Below are positions 42,882 to 51,307 of a stretch of DNA of 64,000 nucleotides, piece after piece (position 1 is the stretch's first letter; each line of letters opens with the position of its first letter). The position numbers and the translations under genes are program-made. A model generated the notes under the pieces. It saw only the letters and a list, made by a program, of their open reading frames with translations. It made no database searches and was not told the DNA's origin. This DNA is from a bacterium (GTDB taxonomy: Bacteria > Eisenbacteria > RBG-16-71-46 > CAIMUX01), in assembly GCA_030431975.1 (NCBI GenBank), contig JAUIHP010000016.1, positions 99,567 through 163,566 of the forward strand. The letters are read 5' to 3'.

Positions 42882-43346
42882 ATGCGAATGATTCGCCTGA
42901 CCGTAATCGTCCTGTCGCTTGCCCTCGTTGCCGGTTGCGCCGCCCTGAAGTCAGCGGTTTCCTACCCGGACGCATCCGTTGCCGATGTTCGGGTCGACAA
43001 CGTCGGACTGACCGCGCTGACCTTGGCCTTCGACATCGATGTGGCCAACCCGTACACGGTGACCCTTCCGGTCCTGGGGTTGGACTTTCAGCTTTCGAGC
43101 GCCGGCACGGAGTTCCTTTCGGGCGCCCTCGATCAGAACGAGTCGATACCGGCTGGAGAAAGTCGGCGCATGGCCGTTCCGATTCGGATTCCCTACCAGG
43201 AGATCTACTCCGTCATTTCCGGCGTGAAGAAGGGATCCGACGTTCCGTACAAAGCGGACTTCGGGTTGCACGTCGACGCACCGGTGCTGGGGAGGATCAC
43301 GATACCTTTGGACGCCGAAGGTGAGATTCCGATTCCTCAGTTCTAG
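42882..43346 (+). CDS. LEA type 2 lipoprotein
   Basis: A 154-residue lipoprotein with lipobox ALVAGC near residue 19 and a LEA_2/water-stress-like beta domain: SVADVRVDNVGLTALTLAFDIDVANPYTVTLPV read in pieces, then IPYQEIYSVISG. Bacterial LEA2 lipoproteins are small envelope proteins of uncertain function, sometimes linked to desiccation or envelope stress. GGAGG stands 12 bp before the ATG. Divergent from the kinase gene. Confidence 0.8.
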   Translation: MRMIRLTVIVLSLALVAGCAALKSAVSYPDASVADVRVDNVGLTALTLAFDIDVANPYTVTLPVLGLDFQLSSAGTEFLSGALDQNESIPAGESRRMAVPIRIPYQEIYSVISGVKKGSDVPYKADFGLHVDAPVLGRITIPLDAEGEIPIPQF

Positions 43347-43374
43347 TCCGCGGGCCCCCCTGCCGTCGGCAATC

Positions 43375-45378
43375 GTGGATCGTTTCCTGCCGATATCGGC
43401 GACGGGGAGAGGTCTCCGAACGATCGCGTGGATCGTTGCCGTCGGACTCGGACTTCCCGGTCTCTACGGATGTGGAGATGATGGCTCGACCGCCCCGTTC
43501 GCCGTCTCCGGTTGGGCGCCCTTCGGGACGAGCCTCGACAACTCCGTTGTCGACGTTGTCGACCTCGGCGGCGAACTTGTCGTCGCGGGCAGTTTTCGAC
43601 TCGCCGGCGGAATCTCCTCGAGTGGGATCTCCGTGCTCGAAGAGGAAAGTTGGTCCACCTTGCGCACGCCGGTACCGGTGGACTTCACGACGGCCACCAT
43701 TCATCACGGTCAGATCGTTGCCGGAGCGGAGGGTGTGGCCGCGGGCTTTCTCCTGGCTTGGAACGGCCAGCACTGGGAGCCGTTTCAAGGCGGTACCGAC
43801 GGCCCGGTTCATTTCGTGAAGTCGCTGGGCGACCACCTGCTCGTCTACGGAGACTTCGACATCGTCGGCGGCGACACGTCGGCGCCCGACATCGCCCTTT
43901 GGGACGGCACAAGTTGGAATCGGCTCAGTCGCAGTGGGATCAACGGGTTGGTCCACGATGCCGCTTACTTCCAGGACGATTTGTACCTCGCCGGGACATT
44001 TTCGCGAGCCGGCCTTCTTCAGGTGCCGGGTATCGTGCGATGGAACGTCGATGGCTTTCATTCGGTTGATGAGGACCTGGACTACGGTCGTGTTTTCGCC
44101 CTCGAGTTGTACGATGGCGAGCTTCTGCTCGGCGGAGAGTTTTCTGTCGACGGGCTCCCAACGACCCTCGCCGGATGGGACGGTAAGGAATGGCACTCCT
44201 TGCTGACTGGGCTCGAGGGTCACAGCGTCACGTCGTTGGCCCGTCTCGATGGCGAGGTCATTGCATCTGGTTACCAGCCGGGAAGTCCAGGTCGGCGACC
44301 TTTGTTTCTGCGAGTGAACGAAGAGGGGCTCTCTCCTTTCGCATCTCCGACGGTCGGACTGGGAACCGAAAGGCTCGTCACTTCCGGCGGGCATCTCTAT
44401 GCAACCGGAGGCTTCGAGTTTCCTCCAAGCCCCGAGTCGTACGGCCTCATCCGATGGGATGGAAGCGAGTGGTCCCCGGTCAAGGGCGCGCCAGTTGCGC
44501 GAGTTGAAGGCCTTGTCGCGGATAGCCGCCTGATCGTGGTTACCGATCCGACTCGGGTCGATGTTCGGGACACTCGTGGTGTCGCCATGTGGGATGGAGA
44601 CTCGTGGCAGCCGATGGGCGAGGGACTGACCGGGCGTGTCGAGGACCTTCGTGTTTTCGCCGGCGACCTCTACGCCTTGGGTGCGTTTACCCATTCCGGG
44701 TCGAGAGTGGTCGAGAGTTTCGCGCGCTGGGATGGTGACACCTGGCGGCAGTTGGGTGCCGGCTTCGGTAACTCGGCGCTATCCACCCGGGACCTTTGGG
44801 TGGACGAGGAAGGGACATACGCGGCGAACAGCGACGGCCTATGGCGTCTGAACGGGGACTCCTGGGAACTTCTCGACCCGGACCCGGAATGTACGGCGCT
44901 TACGCGCTTCCAAGGACAAGTCATCGTCGGGCGCAACAGTCCGTACGACGAGGTTGGAGGAGTGGGTTATCTCGACGACGGCGAGATGAAGCCGTTCGCA
45001 GGCGGCCTTACGATCCATTGCCGGTCGTTTTGTGTATACGAAGACGCCCTGTATGCAGTGGGCTGGCAGGTCGACGATGCTCCTCTGATTGCGGTTTCCG
45101 ATGGGAAGGAGTGGCGGGGATTGGCGTCGGAATGGAATGGAACGGCTCGTGAGATCCGAGAGGTTCGCGGTGAACTCGTCGTCCTTGGTGATTTCTACCG
45201 TGATGAGTCCGAGCACTTCGTCATGGGCCGGATCGTCGGAGGAACGATCGAGCCGCACTCGGAAGAGGACTTCCGCGGCCTGGTCCGTTCGATCGTCGAT
45301 TGGCATGGACGAGACCTGGTCTGTGGATCGCTCGTCCTCCCCGGCAGAGCAACGGCGGTTCCACTCGCCATTCGGTAG
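43375..45378 (+). CDS. lipoprotein with kelch/propeller-like repeats
   Basis: About 667 residues: lipobox GLYGC near residue 33 and some fifteen copies of a ~40-residue motif in which a Gly-rich strand (LVVAGSFRLAGG, LLVYGDFDIVGG, LLLGGEFSVDGL) is followed by a W-D/N-G segment (LAGWDGKEWHSL, IALWDGTSWNRL). The same motif forms the C-terminus of the Fn3 lipoprotein at 55521. It should form one or two beta-propellers at the cell surface. The frame is open to GTG 43321, which overlaps the LEA2 gene; GTG 43375 gives a better signal peptide, but neither has a good ribosome-binding site. Confidence 0.7.
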   Translation: MDRFLPISATGRGLRTIAWIVAVGLGLPGLYGCGDDGSTAPFAVSGWAPFGTSLDNSVVDVVDLGGELVVAGSFRLAGGISSSGISVLEEESWSTLRTPVPVDFTTATIHHGQIVAGAEGVAAGFLLAWNGQHWEPFQGGTDGPVHFVKSLGDHLLVYGDFDIVGGDTSAPDIALWDGTSWNRLSRSGINGLVHDAAYFQDDLYLAGTFSRAGLLQVPGIVRWNVDGFHSVDEDLDYGRVFALELYDGELLLGGEFSVDGLPTTLAGWDGKEWHSLLTGLEGHSVTSLARLDGEVIASGYQPGSPGRRPLFLRVNEEGLSPFASPTVGLGTERLVTSGGHLYATGGFEFPPSPESYGLIRWDGSEWSPVKGAPVARVEGLVADSRLIVVTDPTRVDVRDTRGVAMWDGDSWQPMGEGLTGRVEDLRVFAGDLYALGAFTHSGSRVVESFARWDGDTWRQLGAGFGNSALSTRDLWVDEEGTYAANSDGLWRLNGDSWELLDPDPECTALTRFQGQVIVGRNSPYDEVGGVGYLDDGEMKPFAGGLTIHCRSFCVYEDALYAVGWQVDDAPLIAVSDGKEWRGLASEWNGTAREIREVRGELVVLGDFYRDESEHFVMGRIVGGTIEPHSEEDFRGLVRSIVDWHGRDLVCGSLVLPGRATAVPLAIR

Positions 45379-45392
45379 ACGGCGGACACCTG

Positions 45393-46499
45393 TTAGTTGG
45401 ACGTCAGCTCCTCGGTTTCGTCCGCGATCTCACCCTTCCAGGTCTCCCCATCGAGGTTGCCGCCCGCACGTTTGGCGGCTTTGGCGTCCGCCTGACGTTG
45501 CACGAGACTCGCATGGGTCGAGAAGTACTGCAGAGAATGTCCGCGCATGTCATCGAGTGTCTCGAAGCCGTGCTCTTCCATGAACTCGAGTAGCTCGCGT
45601 TTTACTTTCTCGACCACTTCGTAGCCTTGCAGCATGGCTCCGGTGCACATCTGTACCGTGGAGCATCCGAGCAGGATGAACTGGGCGGCGTCTTCTCCCG
45701 TTCCGATTCCGCCGATACCCGAGACGGCGACATCCGGGAACTCCCGGTTGATTTCCATGACCTGTCGCAGCGCGATGGGGCGAACCGCCTGGCCGGAGTA
45801 GCCGCCCGGCACCGTGTAGCCCTCGACGGTGGGGATGGGACGAAGGGTTTTTCTGTCGATCCCCGTCACGCAAAGGATCGTGTTGATGGCGCTGATGCCA
45901 TCCACGCCCGCACGGACGGCGGCGGCCGGTGCGGCGGTCACATTTCCGACGTTCGGTGTCATCTTTGCCCAGACCGGAACCTTCGCGACCTCAGTGACCC
46001 AGCCCACGACCTCTTCCACGATGTCCGGGTTCTCGCCCATAGCCATGCCCATCTTGCGTTCGGGGAGACCATGCGGACAACTCAGGTTGAGTTCGATTGC
46101 GTCGACCCCTGTGGCCTGGATCCGGTCGGTGATCTCGTGCCACGCTTCCCGCCGGTACTCTTCCATGATCGATGCGATGAGCACGTGGTTCGGGTAGGCC
46201 TTCTTTACCTCGGTCAGTTCTTCGATCCAAACGTCGAACGGCCGGTCGCTGATCAGTTCGATGTTCTCGAAGCCGATGATGGACTTTGAATCGTTTCGGT
46301 CACGAAGCTTGGCGTAGCGCGGATTGGTGTTGACCACCTTGCTCGAGTCGAGGCTGATCGTCTTGCAGACATTGCCGCCCCACCCCAGGTCAAAGGACTT
46401 GGCAATGACCTTGCCGTTCGTGCCCGGAGGACCGGACGCAAGAAGGAATGGGTTCTCGAACTCCATTCCGTTGACGGTTGTGCGAAGAGTCGCTGTCAT
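45393..46499 (-). CDS. preA: NAD-dependent dihydropyrimidine dehydrogenase, PreA-type subunit
   Basis: A 368-residue flavin (FMN) TIM-barrel enzyme of the dihydroorotate/dihydropyrimidine dehydrogenase family. It shows NPFLLASGPPGTNG, ELNLSCPHGLPERKMG (with the Cys usual for these enzymes), WAKMTPNV, VSGIGGIGTGEDAAQFILLG and STVQMCTGAM. PreA reduces uracil and thymine in the reductive catabolic pathway with partner PreT. E. coli PreA ends in a two-cluster ferredoxin domain; here the C-terminus stops about 40 residues short and no CxxCxxC motif is present. PreT is not in this window. It follows the aminotransferase by 33 bp and starts behind GAGGTAG. Confidence 0.87.
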   Translation of the reverse strand: MTATLRTTVNGMEFENPFLLASGPPGTNGKVIAKSFDLGWGGNVCKTISLDSSKVVNTNPRYAKLRDRNDSKSIIGFENIELISDRPFDVWIEELTEVKKAYPNHVLIASIMEEYRREAWHEITDRIQATGVDAIELNLSCPHGLPERKMGMAMGENPDIVEEVVGWVTEVAKVPVWAKMTPNVGNVTAAPAAAVRAGVDGISAINTILCVTGIDRKTLRPIPTVEGYTVPGGYSGQAVRPIALRQVMEINREFPDVAVSGIGGIGTGEDAAQFILLGCSTVQMCTGAMLQGYEVVEKVKRELLEFMEEHGFETLDDMRGHSLQYFSTHASLVQRQADAKAAKRAGGNLDGETWKGEIADETEELTSN

Positions 46500-46532
46500 T
46501 TTCTACCTCAGTCAGACTTCGGACCACAGACT

Positions 46533-47816
46533 TCAAACTTCTGCCAGCGCTGCCTGCAACTTGTCGGCGCCCGCTGCGATGTCGCTCTCGCTGATCAGCA
46601 TCGGCGGAGTGATTCGTAGGACATTTCCATAGAGACCACCTTTGCCGATCAGAAGCCCGTTCCTTTTCGCGGCTTCCATTATGGCGACGGTCTTCTTGGG
46701 CGACGGCTCCTTCGTGGTCGGGTCCTCGACGATCTCCATCCCCAGCATGAGTCCCTTGCCACGGACATCGCCGACGAACGGATACGTCTCTTTCATTTCG
46801 TCGAGGCGATCCCGTAGTTGCTTGCCGCGTTCGAAGGCGCGCGTCGGAACGTCCTCTTCTTCCATCACGTCGAGGGTGGCTTCCGTTGCGGCCATCGTCA
46901 CCGGATTTCCACCGAAGGTCGAGATCGTCATGCCCGTGAACGAGTTGGCGATCTCTTCCTTGGCAATGGTCGCCCCGACCGGCATTCCGTTGGCAATGGC
47001 TTTCGCCATAGTCATGATGTCCGGCTCCACACCCCAATGTTCGATGCCGAACCACTTCTCACCGGTACGCCCGAACCCGGTTTGAACCTCGTCGCAGATG
47101 AAGAGTCCGCCGTAGTTACGCACGATTCCGACTGCAATCTGGAAGTACTCCGGCGGCGGAGTGATGAAACCGCCGACACCCTGGATCGGTTCCGCGATGA
47201 ACGCGGCCGGCTTCCCGCAGGTTTCGGTACGGATCAGCTCTTCCAGGTCCTGCGCGCACTTGATTCCGCAGGAGGGGTACTCGAGCCCCATCGGACAGCG
47301 GTAGCAGTAGGGAGCGGGGGCGTGCCGGATGCCCGGCATCGATGCGCTGATCAGGCGCCAGGGCGCGTGACCGGTCAGGTTGAGCGCAAGCTGCGAGCGA
47401 CCGGCGTAGCCATGTCGGAGCGCGATGATCTCGCTGGATCCTGTGTGAAGCTTGGCCAGCAGAACCGCCGTTTCGTCCGCTTCGGTTCCGGAGTTCGTGA
47501 AGAACGACTTCTTGAGGTCACCAGGCGTGATTCGCGCCAGGTGCTCGGCGACCTGGACGACGTTTTCGGTTGGGTACAGCGATGATGTGTGGCCGAGCTG
47601 ATTCATCTGCTCGGTCACGGCCTCGATGATTCGGGGGTGACGGTGGCCCAATCCGACCGTGAGGATCCCGCCGAAGAAGTCGAGGTACTCCCGGCCTTCC
47701 AGGTCTTTCGCGTAACAGCCTTCGGCCTCGGCCAGGACGACGGGCTCTTCGTAGTAGTTGGCGACGCAGGGGAAGAGAAACTCCTGGTGCTTGTTGCGTA
47801 CTGTCTGGGAGTCCAT
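46533..47816 (-). CDS. class III PLP-dependent aminotransferase (AGXT2 / beta-aminoisobutyrate type)
   Basis: About 427 residues. Class III motifs are clear: FFGGILTVGLGHRHP, SLYPTENVV, FFTNSGTEADETAV, FICDEVQTGFGRTGEKWFG and MTMAKAIANGMPVGA, which holds the Schiff-base Lys. Similarity is greatest to alanine-glyoxylate/beta-aminoisobutyrate aminotransferases; with PreA downstream in the same operon the expected substrate is beta-alanine or beta-aminoisobutyrate from pyrimidine breakdown. ATG 47816 has an AAAGG 7 bp upstream; ATG 47840 and TTG 47861 extend the frame with a non-conserved leader. Confidence 0.82.
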   Translation of the reverse strand: MDSQTVRNKHQEFLFPCVANYYEEPVVLAEAEGCYAKDLEGREYLDFFGGILTVGLGHRHPRIIEAVTEQMNQLGHTSSLYPTENVVQVAEHLARITPGDLKKSFFTNSGTEADETAVLLAKLHTGSSEIIALRHGYAGRSQLALNLTGHAPWRLISASMPGIRHAPAPYCYRCPMGLEYPSCGIKCAQDLEELIRTETCGKPAAFIAEPIQGVGGFITPPPEYFQIAVGIVRNYGGLFICDEVQTGFGRTGEKWFGIEHWGVEPDIMTMAKAIANGMPVGATIAKEEIANSFTGMTISTFGGNPVTMAATEATLDVMEEEDVPTRAFERGKQLRDRLDEMKETYPFVGDVRGKGLMLGMEIVEDPTTKEPSPKKTVAIMEAAKRNGLLIGKGGLYGNVLRITPPMLISESDIAAGADKLQAALAEV

Positions 47817-47861
47817 TCCCGAACCTTTCTGATTGCCCATGTTTCGCGAATCCTTCCGCAA

Positions 47862-48250
47862 TGTGGGGTTTGCCGGTCGACCCCACGGTCGCCGAGACGG
47901 CTGACGATGTTCGTGATGATGGAGATCGTAGTCCTACGGAGCGTCGTTCGCACGGCAGAAGTCACCCGAAACGTCGCGACCCTCTCCCCTAGGTCGGACG
48001 TTCCGTTCCATCCGATCTGATGTGCGTCAGCGATGCAATCCGACCCTGCTCGACGCAGAACAGGTCGACGTGGAATCGGCTGCAAAAACTATAGGGGATA
48101 AGTCATGGATTCCCGGATGAGAAGCCGATAGCCTGAGGCCGTCCTGACGCAACGGATTCAGATTCTTCGCTAGTTCTGGTAGGGACGGGTGTGAGACTTT
48201 CGAGGGCTTGTTGTTCCGACTTTGAATCCGTTGGATGAGGATCCTGAGCT
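47862..48250. other. divergent intergenic region
   Basis: No gene is visible. A perfect 10-bp inverted repeat (AACGGATTCA at 48151-48160 and TGAATCCGTT at 48223-48232) encloses 62 bp just before the dCMP deaminase start; it may form a long hairpin or mark a regulator site. Confidence 0.4.
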
Positions 48251-48703
48251 ATGCCCGACGTATCACCCAACCCCAGAGTTTCCTGGGACGAATACTTCAT
48301 GAACATCGCCCGTCAGGTCGCCACGCGGGCGACCTGCGACCGAAAACACGTCGGAGCGGTGATCGTAAGAGACAAGACCATTCTTTCGACGGGATACAAC
48401 GGTTCGATTCGGGGGCTCGCCCACTGCAACGAAGTGGGGCACATGATCGAGGACGGGCATTGCGTTCGCACGGTTCATGCTGAGGCCAACGCGATCTGCC
48501 AGGCCGCCCGCAACGGTGTGCGGATCGAGGGCGCGGACATCTATACGACGGCCAGTCCGTGCTGGAACTGCTTCCGGCTGATCGCCAATTCTTCGATCCA
48601 GCGGGTCTACTACGGGGAGTTCTACCGGGACGAACGGTCTTTGGACGTTGCCCGCGAACTAGGCCTCGAGTTGGTGGATCTCAGCGGGATCCTCGATCAG
48701 TGA
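48251..48703 (+). CDS. dCMP deaminase (ComEB-like)
   Basis: A 150-residue zinc deaminase. SWDEYFMNIARQVATRATCDRKHVGAVIV in two halves, STGYNGSIRG, the zinc-binding and catalytic TVHAEANAICQAARNG (His-Ala-Glu) and TASPCWNCF (Cys-x2-Cys) identify the dCMP deaminase family, which converts dCMP to dUMP for thymidylate synthesis. Length is normal. Its TGA overlaps the GTG start of the following membrane protein. It lies between two blocks of pyrimidine catabolism genes but is a biosynthetic enzyme. Confidence 0.88.
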   Translation: MPDVSPNPRVSWDEYFMNIARQVATRATCDRKHVGAVIVRDKTILSTGYNGSIRGLAHCNEVGHMIEDGHCVRTVHAEANAICQAARNGVRIEGADIYTTASPCWNCFRLIANSSIQRVYYGEFYRDERSLDVARELGLELVDLSGILDQ

Positions 48704-50238
48704 TCCGTTCTGAAGCCCGCGTGTTCGTCGGCGTGGGTCTCTTCAGTGTGCTCGTCTACTCGCTTTTCATGTATGGCGGGATTCGGTCACCCGATGCGGA
48801 GATCGTGTACCGCTCGGCGCAGACCATTTCGAAGTTTCAGGGAACCCATGTCGAGGAGGACCTCGAAGCCTGGGAGGGGTTCGGCGTCGCCGAGGGAAGG
48901 GACGGGAAGCTCTACTCTGTCTTTGGCCCGGTCCAATCGTTCGCGGCGGCTCCATTCGTGGCGGCGGCGCGAGGTATCAATCAAACCGGGTGGTACGAGC
49001 ATGCGCCGTTCTACATTCCTTCGAGTCCCTACCGGACGCAAACCCTACAAGCCGTCCTGAATGCCGACGACGATGCCGAGCCGCATGCGGAACGGTTCCT
49101 TGTCATGTTCTTCAATGTTCTGGTTACGGCAACCTGCGTCTTTGTATTGATGCTGCTGCTGCTCCGTCTCGGAACCTCCCTGGCCGCCGTCGGCGTCACC
49201 GGATCCCTCTACGCGTTCGGAACCTTGGCCTGGCCGTATGCCGAGACCTTTTTCAGCGAACCTCTGGCCACGCTTTTGAGCGTCTCCGCGTTTCTGCTGC
49301 TGGTGCCCAAGACGTCGTCAGTCGAGCCTTCCGTTTCGCATCGCCATCTCGCAGTGTCCGGCGCCCTTTTGGGGTTGGCGATCGGGACGCACCTCACGTC
49401 CGTCCTGTTCGTGCCGGTGTTTGCGCTCTACGGAATCCACCGCTATCCGGTTTGGGTTCCCCGACTTCGCGGACTCCTGGCATGGGGCTTGGGCTTGGCC
49501 GGTCCGATCGTCGCGCTGCTCGCGTTCAACTACATGCGGTTCGGTGACGCTCTGGAGACGGGACGGTATGTAGATCCGGATCAAGCGAAGGCACTCTACT
49601 ACGGCTCGTTCATCAATCCGCTGAAGACTCTCTACTATCTGCTGTTCAGTAGCGGAAAGGGACTCGTCATCTACTGTCCGGCAATCATTCTGGGATTGGC
49701 TGCGTTGCCCCGGATGCGGCGTCGGAACGCACAGCTGGCCTTGGCTCTGTTGGCGATGGCGCTGATCCGACTCGTTTTCGTTGCGTCCCGCAGTGACTGG
49801 CATGGAGGGGACTGCGTGGGACCACGCTACATGGTCCCACTGATACCGTTTCTTCTCGTGCCTGTCGCGTTTCTCTTCGACGAAGTCCTACGGACGCGAA
49901 GGGCGCTGTGGGTGTGGTCGCTTCTGGGGTTCGTGGCGGTCTGTACGATGCAGCAGCTGTTGCTCGTCATGGGGAGACTGCCGCTCTTTTACCGCACGTT
50001 GAGGGACGCAGCCCGGGCGGGCGATGTCCGGATCGACGGCGTGTGGGGCCTTCACTCCGACTGGGAGTTTTCGCCACTCAAGTACATGCTGCAAATTCCG
50101 CGTGCGCCCTATCTGCTGGAGTCCGTGCCCCTCTCCAGCGCGACGATCTGGATCATCGGTGTCGCGGTCATCCTCGTCGTCACGTGGATCGTCGGACGTC
50201 ACGTCTTGATGGCGAATACCTTGACCGACGCTGCGTAG
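48700..50238 (+). CDS. polytopic membrane protein (glycosyltransferase-like)
   Basis: A 512-residue protein with about eleven or twelve hydrophobic segments and a periplasmic loop after the first. WHGGDCVGPRYMVPLIPFLL near residue 367 resembles the W-G-P-R-Y-L motif of membrane mannosyltransferase-like (GT39/GT83-like) proteins in bacteria, and a following FLFDE agrees. The donor and acceptor are unknown. GTG 48700 overlaps the deaminase stop (GTGA), the same coupling seen at 1095. Its end overlaps the end of the convergent ArsM gene by 40 bp. Confidence 0.7.
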   Translation: MIRSEARVFVGVGLFSVLVYSLFMYGGIRSPDAEIVYRSAQTISKFQGTHVEEDLEAWEGFGVAEGRDGKLYSVFGPVQSFAAAPFVAAARGINQTGWYEHAPFYIPSSPYRTQTLQAVLNADDDAEPHAERFLVMFFNVLVTATCVFVLMLLLLRLGTSLAAVGVTGSLYAFGTLAWPYAETFFSEPLATLLSVSAFLLLVPKTSSVEPSVSHRHLAVSGALLGLAIGTHLTSVLFVPVFALYGIHRYPVWVPRLRGLLAWGLGLAGPIVALLAFNYMRFGDALETGRYVDPDQAKALYYGSFINPLKTLYYLLFSSGKGLVIYCPAIILGLAALPRMRRRNAQLALALLAMALIRLVFVASRSDWHGGDCVGPRYMVPLIPFLLVPVAFLFDEVLRTRRALWVWSLLGFVAVCTMQQLLLVMGRLPLFYRTLRDAARAGDVRIDGVWGLHSDWEFSPLKYMLQIPRAPYLLESVPLSSATIWIIGVAVILVVTWIVGRHVLMANTLTDAA

Positions 50239-51140
50239 TCGTTGATGTCGTATCTGGCAAAGAGGTCACCGAGCTCGGCGTGCATCGGTTTGGCCGGTGT
50301 GCAGCAGGAGCTGGCGGAATCTGTCTCCGGTGCCGGTGTGCAGCAGGAACTTTCGGATTCTGTTTCCGGTGCCGGCGCGCAGCAGGAACTGGCGGACTCT
50401 GCTTCCGGTGACGGAGTGCAGCAGCCCGACTGTCCCTCGACTTGGCCGTATGCTGTCAGATCCCGCTGATCGTCAATCACGGTGACGCCGTCGAAACCGG
50501 CTTCCCGGAGCCCGGCCGTGTAGTCCTCGATCGGGATGGCGCCCGCGATGCATCCGGTCAGGGCCGCAACGTTCTCTTTGAGCTCTTTTGGCAGAGTCTT
50601 CTTCAGGGCGATGTCGGACACGGCGACCCGGCCGCCCGGCTTGAGCACGCGGAACATCTCAGCAAAGACCGTGTTCTTGTCCGGCGCCAGGTTGATGACG
50701 CAGTTCGAGATGATGACGTCGGCGGAGCTGTTGTCCAGCGGCAGGTCGTCGATCTGACCAAGCTTGAATTCGACGTTGGAGTAGGGCTTCCCGCCGGGGC
50801 CTTTTTGTGCGTTTCGCTCCGCCAGCGAGATCATGTCCGGAGTCATGTCGACACCGATAGCGCGGCCCTCGGGCCCAACACGTTGCGCGGCCAGGAAGAC
50901 GTCCAGGCCCCCACCGCTGCCCAGATCGACGACGACCTCACCCGGCTTCAGACTGGCGAGCGCGGTCGGGTTGCCGCAGGAAAGACCCATGTTGGCCTCG
51001 GCAGGAATCGCCGCCAATTCTTCGGCGGTGTAACCGAAAGCTTCTGCGACCGCGTGGACGGACTTGTCGCTGCTGGACAAGCCGCTTCGGGCGGTTTCGC
51101 CGTACTTCTCTCTGACGACCTTGGTCACTTCGTTCGACAT
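50199..51140 (-). CDS. arsM: arsenite methyltransferase-like protein with Cys-Cys repeat tail
   Basis: A 313-residue SAM methyltransferase. [13 protein letters not shown] at the start, [36 protein letters not shown] (SAM motif), [11 protein letters not shown] and [14 protein letters not shown] are hallmarks of ArsM. The first conserved Cys (GLSCGNP) and SNCV are both present, as is TGCIAGA. After residue 240 comes an insertion of four CC pairs spaced by 13 residues ([13 protein letters not shown] and close variants), encoded by a 39-bp tandem repeat, before the final [17 protein letters not shown]. The pairs could bind As(III) or other thiophilic metal. No arsenic-resistance regulator is adjacent. 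GGGGAG precedes the ATG. Confidence 0.82.
   Translation of the reverse strand: MSNEVTKVVREKYGETARSGLSSSDKSVHAVAEAFGYTAEELAAIPAEANMGLSCGNPTALASLKPGEVVVDLGSGGGLDVFLAAQRVGPEGRAIGVDMTPDMISLAERNAQKGPGGKPYSNVEFKLGQIDDLPLDNSSADVIISNCVINLAPDKNTVFAEMFRVLKPGGRVAVSDIALKKTLPKELKENVAALTGCIAGAIPIEDYTAGLREAGFDGVTVIDDQRDLTAYGQVEGQSGCCTPSPEAESASSCCAPAPETESESSCCTPAPETDSASSCCTPAKPMHAELGDLFARYDINDYAASVKVFAIKT
50297..50427. repeat. 39-bp in-frame tandem repeat in the ArsM gene
   Basis: Three full units of 39 bp plus the start of a fourth (GTGTGCAGCAGGA-type beginnings at about 50297, 50336 and 50375). Each encodes a 13-residue module with one Cys-Cys pair. Confidence 0.85.
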
Positions 51141-51307
51141 GGCTCGCTCCCCGGTTGACTTCGTGATCCCAGCCCGCTCGGCTGCTTGCACGAGATGATT
51201 CTCCCATAGAGATGCGGGATCGCGAGCATGGTTTCGGGTAGTGTTGGAACGCGCCGAAAGTAGTTTCATCTCGAGCAACGGTGTTGATTTGCGGCCAAGG
51301 GGGGCGA

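Noticed and set aside
48151..48232. Inverted repeat upstream of dCMP deaminase as a defined operator or riboswitch
   Set aside because: Arms of 10 bp around 62 bp are suggestive only; nothing identifies a regulator or ligand.
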